A DNA stretch of 29,387 bases from Neocallimastix lanati (nom. inval.) (Eukaryota; Neocallimastigomycota; Neocallimastigomycetes; Neocallimastigales; Neocallimastigaceae): assembly GCA_016946835.1 (NCBI GenBank), contig JACVTC010000433.1, positions 1-29,387 of the forward strand, written 5' to 3'. Below the pieces are notes generated by a model, which saw nothing but the letters and a program-made list of their open reading frames with translations, was not told the DNA's origin and searched no databases. The translations under genes were made by a program, and so were the position numbers. Below are positions 1 through 10,206 of this stretch, in pieces (the stretch's first letter is position 1; each line of letters starts with the position of its first letter).

Positions 1-1235
1 AGAGAGAATATAAAATAGTAGAAATTGATATCAATGCAGCATACTTAAATGCTGAAATTAAATAAAGATTTCTACATTGAAGCACCAAAGGGAAATCCTA
101 TGTATAATAAAGGATACTTAAAATTGAACAAAGCTCATTGTGAGTTTTAAACAAGCAGGTAAGGGAGTGGAACGAAACCTTAAATAATACATTGATAAAA
201 ATGGATTTTCGAAGACTGGTAAGTGAACCTTGTATTTATATTAAAGAAAATAATACAAAAGAAATCTATTGCATTATATATATGTGGACGACATATTACT
301 TGCAGGTAAGGCAAAAAAAAATTATATATGTAGAGGAAGAAATTAAAATGTATTTCAATATAAAAGATAAAGGAGATGTCGATTTCATAATAGGAATAAA
401 ATTGAGAAATGTCATAATGGGTATATTCTTCATCAAAAATAGTACATTTAAGATTTATTAGTCAAATTCAAACAATTTAATTCTCTGCCTATCAAAAATT
501 TAAAATCTAATGGAAATTCTGAACTACTAAAAGGAACATGTGACGAAACATTATATAGAAGTGAAATAAATAATTTTATTTACCTTGGAGTTTGCACCGG
601 ACCGGATATATTGTTTGCTGTCAACAAAGCAGCAAGAAGAAAACAAGAATCCTTAACATTAGAGGATTGAACTAATGTTGAAAGAATTCTTAAGTATCTG
701 AAATATAACAATGGATTATGGTATTAAGTTCACGAAGGACAGACAATTAAAAATATTTGAAGATGTTGACTACGCAGTGGATGTAGAGTCAAGAAAATAC
801 ATATCTCTGGGTTTTTTGATGATGATTAGTACCTCACCCACCAGTTGGTATTCGAAACTTTAAAAATATGTAGTTACTTCGACAGCTGAATCCGAGTACT
901 GCAGTGTAAATGATTGCCAACCATAATTTATGGTATTTTAATATTTTAAATTAATTAAACATAAAAAATTAATTATGTTATCATTAATATCGACAATAAG
1001 GCAGCAATTTAAAAATTGTCAAAATCAATCCATAAAAACTAAGATCTGAATTTAATAAAACTAAGCGATTAAGAGTCTCAGTTGATTCCTATTATTTATA
1101 ATTAAAAAGTACCTTAATTTAATCCGCTTCACCGTTACGAAATCATATAAGACTTATTTTTTTTTTGAAAAATATTTGGTTCAAGCAATAACTTATTGAA
1201 ACCATTAAATTTATGATGATTAGGAAAATAAAATA
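1..1235 (+). pseudogene. Decayed Ty1/copia pol: reverse transcriptase and RNase H
   Basis: This is the 3' part of a Ty1/copia polyprotein, broken by many stops and frameshifts and running off the left edge. Read across frames it gives, in family order: DINAAYLNA (27-53), the FYIEAPKG substrate-loop region (about 69-95), the RT catalytic box YVDD followed by ILLAGK (281-307), a YLGVCTGPDILFAVNKAARR-like block (about 580-640), the RNase H block TSTAESEY (about 876-900) and NIDNKAAI (about 985-1008). An open stretch at 192-461 is only a chance fragment that runs through the YVDD region in the wrong frame. Family membership is firm because the motif order and spacing match copia RT-RNase H. It is non-functional. 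The gag, protease and integrase parts would lie upstream of the window. Confidence 0.86.
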
Positions 1236-1634
1236 AGTTATATCATTGTCCGTTTAACTGTTTAAAAGTCATAAAAAGCTCTTTTTTTTTTTTAATTTTT
1301 TTTTTAGAAGTTAATATCCTTGTCCAAAAATTTTTGACACCGAGTGGAATCATAAAAATATAATCACTTATCTAGAGAGGAATTTCTAGAGATTCAGCTT
1401 TAAAGTTGAGTTGCATAACAGTTCCATTTAAATATCGATGTGTTTTTTTTATTTTTTTATTAAAATTAAAAGTATTCATGTATTTTATATAAGAATAAAT
1501 AAATAAAGATTAAAGTTCGTAATAATTGCGGCTATAAAAAAAAAATTTAAATATCGATACCATTGACAATAGGTATCGAAATTTAATAAATATAACTTCT
1601 TGGACTAAATATTTCTTATGAGAAAGAATTCATT
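1236..1634. other. Non-coding AT-rich stretch, possible copia LTR debris
   Basis: No reading frame is seen. It lies just after the copia RNase H remains, where a 3' LTR would be expected, but no paired LTR is visible. A short inverted repeat, TCGATACC at 1554-1561 and GGTATCGA at 1572-1579, could form an 8-bp stem with a 10-nt loop. Confidence 0.35.
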
Positions 1635-1960
1635 ATGATTGCCAGCTTAAGGAGACATTCAACCGAAGAGACTTTCTACTATTGAAGCCGAATACCATAA
1701 ATATTATTGAATGTCTTAAAGAAAGTTCTCTAGATAAAAAGTGATTTATTAGAGTTATTTCAAAATTAAATATTAAATTAATTATATTTATGTTTAATTC
1801 ATTAAGTAAAACAATCATAGAAAACAAGAAAATTAAATTCAAATTTCAAAAACTCATAAATATAAAAATTCAATTTTATCAAGGATTACCATCAAAAAAA
1901 AAAAAAAAAAAATAAAAATAAAAGAATCATACTCGGATATATCAAAACTTAATAAAATAC
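1635..1960 (+). pseudogene. Second decayed copia RNase H fragment
   Basis: Reading 1675-1698 gives STIEAEYH, the conserved copia RNase H motif that normally reads like ST(T/A)EAEY. It is followed across frames by pieces matching the next family blocks, including an ENKKIKF-like segment near 1820-1840 and a charged stretch to about 1960. The fragment holds several stops. Since the remnant at 1-1235 already has its own RNase H block at 876-1008, this is a separate insertion or an internal duplication of a different copy. No RT precedes it. An open frame on the opposite strand (1633-1842) is a shadow of this fragment. Confidence 0.7.
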
Positions 1961-2870
1961 ATGTTTGCCTACGATGTTCCAACTAAATATATTAATGGAG
2001 ACAAAATGACCAAATTAACAAACCTAATTTTTTATCAGAACAACAACAAAAAAAAAAAAAAAAAAAAAAAAAATAAAAATTTAAATTTAAATTTGAAAGG
2101 GAATTTTTTAAAAAAAAAAAAAAAAATTTTTTGACATATATCATTTTATAATATAAATTATAAAGTTTAATTACTTTATTAGTTTTCATTTTATTAAATT
2201 TAATTATTTTTTAAATTTTTTAATTTTAATCTTCTTTATATTTGAAACTAGCTATAATTCATATATATAAATTTATTATTTTTCATAAATGTTGTAAATG
2301 GTAATTACCTTTAATGAATTCCATATTAATAAAATAAAGTTCAATTAATAATTATTAATTCTACATTTTCTTTTACTTACTTTATGTTTTATTTTTTTTT
2401 TTTAAAATTGCATACAAAAGGTCCACAAAAGTGCCAATCTTTATTATTTGAAAATTTTCATTACATTTATTAAAATATAAATTAAAAATTATTTTTTATT
2501 GAAATTTAAAATTTAGAAATAAAAAAAAAAATAATAAAATAAAATATAATAAAAAAAAAAAATAAATAAATAAATAAAATATAAAAAAAAAAAAGAAAAT
2601 TTAAACAATTTTATCATTATTTCTATATAATATTATTTAATAATCAAGATATTGAATTTTATTATTAATACCTAATATTAAAACTTATTTGTATTTATAA
2701 TATTATTTAGTAATCAAGTTAATTAATCAAAGTTAATAAAAGTGTAAACACTTTTAACAAGGATAATAATAAATATTTTAAAAATATTTAAAGCATTATT
2801 TTAAAAAAATATATATATATATTTTAATATTCTTAAATTTTTTTTTTATATTTGTTTTCTACATTATAAA
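1961..2870. other. AT-rich non-coding region
   Basis: A/T homopolymers and simple sequence, with poly-A runs near 2049-2073 and 2109-2126. I see no credible coding sequence, RNA gene or transposon feature. Confidence 0.6.
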
Positions 2871-3219
2871 ATAATAATAATAATAATAATAATAAAGTTG
2901 TTTTTACAGTTATATATTATTAAAACTCTTTTTTTTTTTCTTATTATTTTTTTTTTTATTGTAATCTTTTTTATTATTTTTGTTATTAGTTAATTATATT
3001 TAATTAAAAACTAAAAATTAACTCTACAATAATTTTTATTTTTATTTCTATTTTTTATTTAGTTTAAATAATTGTAAATTATTATTTCTTTTATTATTAA
3101 TATTTATTTTATTATTAATATTTATTTTATTATTAATATTTATATTATTATTAATATTTATTTTATTATTAATATTTATTTTATTATTAATATTTATATT
3201 ATTATTATTAATTCTATTA

Positions 3220-3251
<32 letters not shown>

Positions 3252-3600
3252 TCTTTTATTATTATTAATATTTATTTTATTATTAATACTTATATTATTA
3301 TTATTATTTCTATTATTATTATTTCTATTATTATTATTATTATTTCTATTATTATTATTATTATTATTTATTAATTAAAAACTAAAAATTAACTCTACAA
3401 TAATTTTTATTTTTATTTTTATTTTTATTTTTATTTTTTATTTAGTTTGAATAATTGTAAATTATTATTTCTATTATTATTATTATTTCTTTTATTATTA
3501 ATATTTCTTTTATTATTAATATTTATATTATTATTATTAATTCTATTATTATTATTATTTCTATTATTATTATTATTATAATTATATCCTTTTTTTTTAT
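2871..3600. repeat. ATT/TTA microsatellite and short minisatellite block
   Basis: Long runs of TTA/ATT triplets are broken up by an 18-bp-class unit resembling TTATTAATATTTATTTTA, repeated from about 3095 to 3210 and again near 3250-3300 and 3485-3530. A direct duplication is embedded: a block of about 90 bp beginning TAATTAAAAACTAAAAATTA at 3000 recurs at about 3371 with a longer TTTTTA stretch inside the second copy. The pattern fits replication slippage and a local segmental duplication of roughly 370 bp. Confidence 0.8.
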
Positions 3601-3994
3601 AGTTTAATTTTTTTTATCGTTTTTATATTATTATTAGTAGTTAAAAAAAAATTAAGCGAAAAAAAAAAAAAGAAAATAAAAAAAAAAATATAATTAATAA
3701 TATAAAATATTAAAATTCTTATCAATATATAAAAAAAAAAATTTGATAAACTTTAATTTCGTTTTCTAGGTAGGGTAGGGTTCTCTTTTCTTCAAAAAAA
3801 AAAAAAAATGAATAGTTTTAGTTCGGCAGAGGGATATGATCTACTTCTTTTGAACTTTTGAGATAGACTTTAGGTGGAGGTGGACCACTGGACCACTAAG
3901 GGTTTAGTGGAGTTTATTTAATTTATTTGAAGTATAGGAAGAAAGAAGAAAGCCTTAGGAAAAAGAGGGTCGATTACTTTACTCCTAGTTTTCT

Positions 3995-4033
<39 letters not shown>

Positions 4034-4466
4034 AAGACAGTTTTTTTTTTAAAAGGGAAGGGGATGAAAAAAAGAAGAGTTTCTGATAAAAAAAAAAGAG
4101 TTTTTGATAAAAAAAAAAGAGTTTCTGATAAAAAAAATTTCCTACAAAAGAAAAAAAAAAAAAAAAGAGAGAGAGAGCTTCAGGACAGAATTTTATTTTT
4201 TTTACCCCAAGCAGTAGTCGAGTTCATGTTGATTTTTTTTTTATTTCTTTTTTTTTTTTTTTTTTTGGTTGTTGTTGGTTGAGGGGAGGAAGAACGTAAT
4301 TTGGTGGTGGAGGTACTAGAAGAATTGCGAAGGAAGAATTGAAGTTGTAAAGGTAGATTCTCCAAAAACAAAGAGGTATTATTGTTTCTACAGTTAGAGG
4401 GGGGTTAGAGAGGGGAGGAGGAGGACATTCACTGTGGGTACGGAAGAAAAAAAAAAAGGTGAAAAC
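3601..4466. other. Purine-skewed island with A/G-rich short tandem repeat
   Basis: From about 3765 to 4465 the + strand is unusually rich in G and poor in C (for example GGTAGGGTAGGG near 3770 and several GGGG/GAGG runs at 4280-4440), unlike the A/T DNA on both sides. A 21-22-bp unit with the core AAAAAAGAGTTTCTGATAAA occurs about three times at 4064-4135. A 72-codon frame at 4064-4282 merely translates this repeat and a T run, so I do not call it a gene. No family resemblance was found on either strand. Confidence 0.45.
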
Positions 4467-5313
4467 CGGTTTAATAATAATTAATTTTTTTTTTTTATTT
4501 TAATTTTATTTTATTTTTTTATTCTTATAATAAATTTAAAAATTTTTTATTCTTTCAATTTTTTTTTTTTATTTTGTATTGGATTCATGTTTCTTATTGG
4601 CAATCTATATGTCCTATTAAAATTTTTTTAAAAATTTTTATTTAAACTCCTAAATTGATATGAGAAATAACTAAATTTACATTAAATGAATTTTATACTA
4701 TTGTTAAAAAAAAAAAAAACTAAAATGCCTTTGCCTTTGATTTTGGTATCTTTCTTTTATTAGTTAAATGAGTTTGTCTTTTTTTTTTTTTTTTTTAAAA
4801 TATAAAAATCCATTGACAGGTTATTAAAATTTTACATTATTTGGCAAATCTTTTTTTTTTTTTTTATTTAATTGTTATATATATTTTTAAATCTTTTATA
4901 TTTTTTTAAATTTGTATTATTAACCCAATCCATTGGTTTTTTTTTTTTTTTTTTATTTTTTTAAATTGAAAATATGACCATAATTATTGGTTATTATGTA
5001 AAAATACTTTTATAATTTTTTCTTTTTATATTTTGTAATGACCGTAGATTGATGACCATTCAAATTTCTTTTTCTTATAGTTTTTAACTCAATATTTTGG
5101 TGTAGCAAAAATAATAATATATTTCTTTATCTATTTTATTTTTTATCTTCTAACAATAATAAATATATAAAAATAATAAAAAATATAAAAATTTTTTTTT
5201 CCCAAAAAAATCTAAATAAAAGAATTTTCTGAAACAAAATCAGATAATTTTTATACTTCTAAATTCAAATTTAAATTTTATTTTAACTATTTATTTTTTT
5301 TTTTTTTTTTTTT
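4467..5313. other. AT-rich non-coding region left of the gypsy element
   Basis: Long T runs and no convincing frame. A few less A/T-rich words (TTGGCAAATC near 4840, ATGACC near 4975 and 5040) suggest very old inserted DNA, but nothing can be assigned. Confidence 0.5.
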
Positions 5314-5317
5314 CTTA

Positions 5318-5627
5318 TGTTAAGGTTTTAGAGAATTAAATAAAAATAAAGTAAGGAAACACAAATTTTATTTATTTATTTATTTTATTTATTTATTTTA
5401 TTAAATTTATTTGATTTTATTTGATGATATTTAAAAATTAGTAGCAAAATTTACAACTATTTATACTTTTTTTTCAAGGCATAAAAGTTGTTCTTGCCAC
5501 TAAATTACATTTTATTATTATTTTTCTTTTTATATATAAAAACTATTAAATTTAAATTGATTTTTATAATCAATTATATAAAATTTAATTATAACAATAT
5601 AAATAAAATACATTTATAATATTAATA

Positions 5628-5685
<58 letters not shown>

Positions 5686-6177
5686 CTAATCTATCTAAAA
5701 TATTACTAATAAGAATTTATTTAATTGGCTAAAATTTTTATTACAATCTGTTAAAATATTCAAATAAAAATAAAAATACTATTCTAATATAAAGGTTTTT
5801 AATAAAATAAAATATTTTTCAATATAAAATAAAACATTTCGATATAAAATTTTATAATAAAAGTTAAAATATAATATATAAATTTTTAATTATCAATATA
5901 TAAAAATATTATTAATACAAATTTTCATTATTAATATAAAAATAAAAAAATAAGATTTATTATTAATATTGTTAATATAAGTTTTAAATATATAAAAATA
6001 TTACTATTAATATAAGATTTAATATAAAAATTATAAAGTTTAATATAATTTTTGATCTAATTTTTAATCTTTGAATTTAAAAATTTATTAAAGTACAAAA
6101 ATAATAATGTACACATAATGTATTAGAAATAAATCGTAGATTTAATTAAGAATGCATTATTTAGTACATTCTTACCA
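5318..6177 (-). repeat. 3' LTR of the gypsy element
   Basis: 860-bp direct repeat of 12501-13359. On the sense (-) strand it begins TGGTAAGAATG and ends CCTTAACA. It contains a 54-nt T run on + (A run in the sense strand) at 5632-5685. It is bounded by CTTA on the left and by the pol 3' end on the right. Confidence 0.96.
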
Positions 6178-6195
6178 AGATGCCCCGACGAAGAC
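6178..6195 (-). other. Expected polypurine-tract site, atypical
   Basis: Only 18 nt separate the pol stop codon (6196-6198, TGA) from the 3' LTR. Plus-strand priming of gypsy elements normally starts at a purine tract directly upstream of this LTR. Here the sense sequence is GTCTTCGTCGGGGCATCT, with just GGGG as a purine core and a CATCT interruption next to the LTR. The role is inferred from position alone. Confidence 0.45.
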
Positions 6196-9100
6196 TCAAG
6201 CTTCTCTGTAAGCGGAGTTAAACTTTACTAAATTTTTAAAATGAACATTCCTATCGAGTTGTTTCCCAGTTTTCTGATCGATTAAGGTTGCCGTGTTGAA
6301 TTGAATTTTTAAAATTTTAAATGGTCCATTGTAATATGGTTCTAGCTTAGTGCGGCTAAAGTTTCTAACAAGAACAAGATCACCAGCTTTTAATTCTTTT
6401 CCTTTTTTCATACTTATTTGTTCTTCTCGTCTTGTTGCCCAATACTTGTTAGCATTCTTCACATTTTCGCATGCTTCTCTAGTCCATTGATAATGACGAA
6501 CAAATTTTTCCATTAAAATTTCATCATACGATTTACCTGCATTTTCAATTGTTCTTATGGCTATATCATAAGGCTGTTGGTCTTCTCTTCCATATACTAA
6601 TTCAAAACTAGAATGTCCGGTAGCTGTGTTTTTGGTAGTTCGAAGTGCCCATAAAGCAGAAGGTAAAACTTCATCCCAATCTTGATTTTTCCTTCCTAAT
6701 AAACGAAGTAATTTTCCAATTTCTTTATTTCGGTTTTCAGTGAGACCATTGGATTCAGGGTGATAGGTAGCTATGAATTTTACATAAACATCATAAAGAT
6801 CAAGAAAGATTTTAGTCATATCAGAAGTGAATTGGACTCCATTATCTGTAGTAATAACTTGAGGCACACCATGTCTTGCAAAAACGTTTATTAAAAATTT
6901 AATTATATCAGAGGAAGTTATGTTTTCAGTGGGTTCGGCTTCAACCCATTTGGTAAAGTAATCAACAGTTACTATAATATATTGATTATTATTTCTTGTT
7001 TTTGGTAACGGTCCTATAATATCTAATCCTAAATGCACAAAGGGACCCTCCACTTTAGTTGGATGGATTTCGGTTGGTTCTGGATATGGTTGAGGACGAT
7101 TTAACTGGCATTTTTCACAATTACTAACAATTCTTTTGATATCTTTAATCATATGATTCCAATAAAAGTTTTTCTTAAGTCTTTGATATGTTTTGTAATA
7201 TCCTTCGTGGCCAATATTATGAGCTTCTAAAATTAATTTAAACCTTTCATTTTCGTCCGTTATTAATTTTCTATAATTTCCATTGTCGATAAAATAATCT
7301 TCACCATCAATAACAGTAAACTTTTCATTAATAAATTCCTTTATAACTTTAGATAATAATTCTTCATTATTTCCATTAGTAATTTTTGTTAATAATATCT
7401 TTCTCTCTTCCTTACTTTTCATTCTTGAAAGAGCATCAGCTAACACATTCTTTTTGCCTGATTCATATTTTATATTAATTCCGAGCATACTAGCGGTTAG
7501 ACACCATCTTGTTTGCCTTGCATTCAAAGGTTCTTTATTCTTAAATAAACCAACTAATGGTTTATGATCTGTGTAAATAGTTGTAGGTAATGGATTTCCT
7601 TCAATATAAGATTTAAATTTAGTCATACAGTAAAACAAAGCGGTTCCTTCTAAATCGGTAATACCATAATTCTTTTCAGCTTTCTTTAAACTTCTACTTA
7701 TAAAGTGTATTGGATGCTCCTTACCGGTTTCTTCTTCTTTTTGTAAAAGAACTCCACCAATTCCATTATACGAAGCATCAGTTCTAATGATAAAAGGTTT
7801 GTCAAATGACGGAAATTTTAGAATAGGTGCATTGATTAATTTTTCTTTTAGGAGTTCAAAGCTTTCTTGTTGTTCTTTATTCCATTCATATTTGGTATTC
7901 TTTTTCAATAATTTACATAAAGGTGAGGTAATTTGAGCATATTTAGGAATAAAATCACGATAATATCCCACTGCTCCTAAAAATGATCTTAATTCATGAA
8001 GTGATGAAGGGGCTTCCCACTTCTTAATAGCTGTTATCTTACTTTCCATGGGACTTAATCCTTTAGTAGTAAGTTTGTGACCTAATACATCAACTTCAGT
8101 TTGAAGAAAATGGCACTTTTCAATATTAATTTTTAACTTGTTTTCTTTAAATACTTCTAATACTTGTTTAATATGAATTAAATGTTCTTCGATACTTTTT
8201 GAATAGATCAAAACATCATCAATAAATACATAAACAAATTCACCAATAAAAGGGAATAAAATTTTATTCATTTCTCTTTGGAAGGTTGAGGGAGCTCCAG
8301 TAAGTCCAAAAGGCATAACCTTAAATTGATAATTTCCAAACTTAGTAGTGAAAGTGGTTACTTCAACGCTTTCTTCATCCATTAAGATTTGGTGAAAACC
8401 AGAAAATAAATCAAGAGTTGTAAATATTTTAGCTCCTCCGAGACTATCAAAAATTTCATCTATATATGGAACTGAATAAGAATCTTTTTCTGTCATATCA
8501 TTGACTTTTCGGTAGTCAATGCACAAGCGCCACTTTCCATTGTGTTTTAGAATGAGTACTACTGGAGATGACCATTCTGAACAGGATGGTTCTATCAATC
8601 CTTTCTTAATAAGCTTTGTAAGTTCTTCTTTTAAGATATCTGATTTTAATTTAGTTAACCTATAACTTCTTAATTTTACTGGCTTTGCATTTGCTTTCAA
8701 ACGGATCTTATGTGGTGAAAGTTTAGAAGGAGTTAGTTCTTCTGTTGAAGTGGCAACTATGTCAATCATTTCTTTGAGAATTTTAATAATTTGTTCTTTA
8801 TAATCTTTATTTAAGGTACTTAAAAATTCATCACTCTCAATAAATTCCATTGGAGTTAATTCCTTTATAATTTCCTTTTCATTATTCGTTTCTTCAACTT
8901 TTCTAATAGTGCAGATTATACTTTCTTCATCATAATATTGATTATTTATTTTAGCTATTTCTTCGTATTCACTTTCTGACAAAAGTTTACATAGACTGTT
9001 TAAGGTTGGATGAATAAATAAACAATGATCGATTTGAGTTTTAAAGTTTATTAACATATCATAAAATGAGTCTTCTTTCTCAATAATTCTAAAGTCCGCA

Positions 9101-10011
9101 TTAAATTCATAATTATTAATTTTTACTGGTAATCGAACAATAATTCCTTCCGAGTATTCTTCATCTTGTGTTGCTAGTTGGATTCTTCCACGACTTTTTC
9201 CAACTATTTCATATTCACCAGGTAATTTATCAAAATACTGCTTAGTAACGATGCTTAGGTTACTACAAGAATCAATTAAAAGTTTTCCTAGTACTCCGTC
9301 AACACTTGCATCAACCATTGCTAAGTCTTCTTCGGCTACTTCATTACTTTTACTTATGTAGCTATGGTCATAGTTATTTACTAATAAAGTTCGTGCTATT
9401 ACATTGTCTACAGTTCCAATTATTTTAGACTTTTCTAACTTTAAACCTTGAGTTAATTGTGAACGAATTTTAGGACATGCATTCAAGAGTTGACCTATCG
9501 TAATACTGGATTTAAGATTATTTAAATCATCCATAATATTGTAAGGTTCTTTATTATTCATCATTTTGATATTCCTTTTTACTAATTGAGTATTTCCATT
9601 ATTAGTTTCCTTAGTTTTTGTTGAAATTAATTTTTCCAAAGTATTAGTTTTATTTTGTTGATTATCTTTATTCATTTCTAGATCTTCTATTTCATTATCG
9701 ATTACAAGTATATCTTCAGATTCAACTTTTTCCTTTCCTTTTGATGAATAATTGTTGTTTTCTTCTTTACTTTCTCTTACTCTTGTCATATTTCTTAATT
9801 CCTTTTCTTTTTGTTTTTCTTTGTTAATATTTGGTTGAGTTAAAATTGAAGGAAGTATTTGATTTTTATAAACTTTATTTGGTTTATTATGCAGCTCATT
9901 TTCTTTCTTCTTTCTTAAAGCAGGAGTTGCAAAAGGACGTGGATTATCTTTTAAACTTTTATGTACTTTCTTGGAATTATTTTCTTCTTTTTCGCTGTTA
10001 TTATCATTCAT
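6196..10011 (-). CDS. pol: Gypsy Pol polyprotein: protease, RT, RNase H, integrase
   Basis: The 1271 residues are counted from the first ATG, but the frame is open upstream to 10230 and overlaps gag, so translation most likely enters by frameshift and not at this ATG. Residues 1-200 are a charged linker. A retropepsin-like segment LLIDSCSNL lies at 244-252, with Asp247 followed by Ser-Cys where DSG/DTG is usual. RT spans about 430-615, with catalytic Asp534 (TLDLFSGFHQ) and FIDD at 596-599. RNase H spans about 735-865, with Asp745, Glu788, Asp815 and Asp859. Integrase has an HHCC zinc finger (His931, His935, Cys965, Cys968) and a DDE core (Asp997, Asp1056, Glu1092, the last two 35 residues apart). 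A GPF module sits at 1229-1231. It copies the RNA genome and inserts the DNA. Only the protease Gly is unusual; other catalytic residues are present. Confidence 0.97.
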   Translation of the reverse strand: MNDNNSEKEENNSKKVHKSLKDNPRPFATPALRKKKENELHNKPNKVYKNQILPSILTQPNINKEKQKEKELRNMTRVRESKEENNNYSSKGKEKVESEDILVIDNEIEDLEMNKDNQQNKTNTLEKLISTKTKETNNGNTQLVKRNIKMMNNKEPYNIMDDLNNLKSSITIGQLLNACPKIRSQLTQGLKLEKSKIIGTVDNVIARTLLVNNYDHSYISKSNEVAEEDLAMVDASVDGVLGKLLIDSCSNLSIVTKQYFDKLPGEYEIVGKSRGRIQLATQDEEYSEGIIVRLPVKINNYEFNADFRIIEKEDSFYDMLINFKTQIDHCLFIHPTLNSLCKLLSESEYEEIAKINNQYYDEESIICTIRKVEETNNEKEIIKELTPMEFIESDEFLSTLNKDYKEQIIKILKEMIDIVATSTEELTPSKLSPHKIRLKANAKPVKLRSYRLTKLKSDILKEELTKLIKKGLIEPSCSEWSSPVVLILKHNGKWRLCIDYRKVNDMTEKDSYSVPYIDEIFDSLGGAKIFTTLDLFSGFHQILMDEESVEVTTFTTKFGNYQFKVMPFGLTGAPSTFQREMNKILFPFIGEFVYVFIDDVLIYSKSIEEHLIHIKQVLEVFKENKLKINIEKCHFLQTEVDVLGHKLTTKGLSPMESKITAIKKWEAPSSLHELRSFLGAVGYYRDFIPKYAQITSPLCKLLKKNTKYEWNKEQQESFELLKEKLINAPILKFPSFDKPFIIRTDASYNGIGGVLLQKEEETGKEHPIHFISRSLKKAEKNYGITDLEGTALFYCMTKFKSYIEGNPLPTTIYTDHKPLVGLFKNKEPLNARQTRWCLTASMLGINIKYESGKKNVLADALSRMKSKEERKILLTKITNGNNEELLSKVIKEFINEKFTVIDGEDYFIDNGNYRKLITDENERFKLILEAHNIGHEGYYKTYQRLKKNFYWNHMIKDIKRIVSNCEKCQLNRPQPYPEPTEIHPTKVEGPFVHLGLDIIGPLPKTRNNNQYIIVTVDYFTKWVEAEPTENITSSDIIKFLINVFARHGVPQVITTDNGVQFTSDMTKIFLDLYDVYVKFIATYHPESNGLTENRNKEIGKLLRLLGRKNQDWDEVLPSALWALRTTKNTATGHSSFELVYGREDQQPYDIAIRTIENAGKSYDEILMEKFVRHYQWTREACENVKNANKYWATRREEQISMKKGKELKAGDLVLVRNFSRTKLEPYYNGPFKILKIQFNTATLIDQKTGKQLDRNVHFKNLVKFNSAYREA

Positions 10012-10153
10012 TTTTCTTTTTACAGCATTTATAATGATATCATCCTCACTTTCAGTTGTGTCACTAAAATCAGATTCTTCAGATTCTTCGTTAAAGGAAT
10101 TATTATCAATTGGAGTATTCTTAGTAAAAGTATTATTTTGTAAATTATTTAAT

Positions 10154-10206
10154 GAAGCTATTGTTTTGTCATTGGGAGTGCTTCTGCTCCCATTTAGAAG
10201 TTTAAA
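10154..10206 (-). promoter_or_regulatory. Predicted -1 ribosomal frameshift signal: slippery site plus pseudoknot
   Basis: Read on the - strand, the heptamer U UUA AAC occupies 10206-10200 in the gag frame (..UCU UUA AAC UUC UAA). A -1 slip moves ribosomes into the pol frame, which is open from 10230. After a 7-nt spacer, TGGGAG (10192-10187) can pair with CTCCCA (10178-10173). GAAGC in its loop (10184-10180) can pair with GCTTC (10158-10154), making an H-type pseudoknot with loops of 2, 1 and 14 nt. UUUAAAC with a pseudoknot is a known efficient -1 signal, classically in coronaviruses. Sequence and frames are seen directly; folding and efficiency are inferred. Confidence 0.85.

Noticed and set aside
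192-461. 89-codon open frame on +
   Set aside because: It runs through the YVDD region of a decayed copia RT out of the RT frame, so it is a chance fragment of the pseudogene.
1633-2189. Two short - strand frames (1633-1842 and 1992-2189)
   Set aside because: The first is antisense to a copia RNase H remnant; the second is translation of A/T homopolymers (poly-Phe).
2871-3600. CRISPR-like or telomeric array
   Set aside because: Repeats are simple A/T triplets with slippage variants, with no unique spacers and no telomere motif.
4064-4371. Overlapping small frames on both strands in the purine island
   Set aside because: The + frame is Lys-rich repeat and poly-Phe; the - frame is Pro/Ser/Thr and Lys runs. 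There is no homology or domain, and both come from skewed low-complexity DNA.
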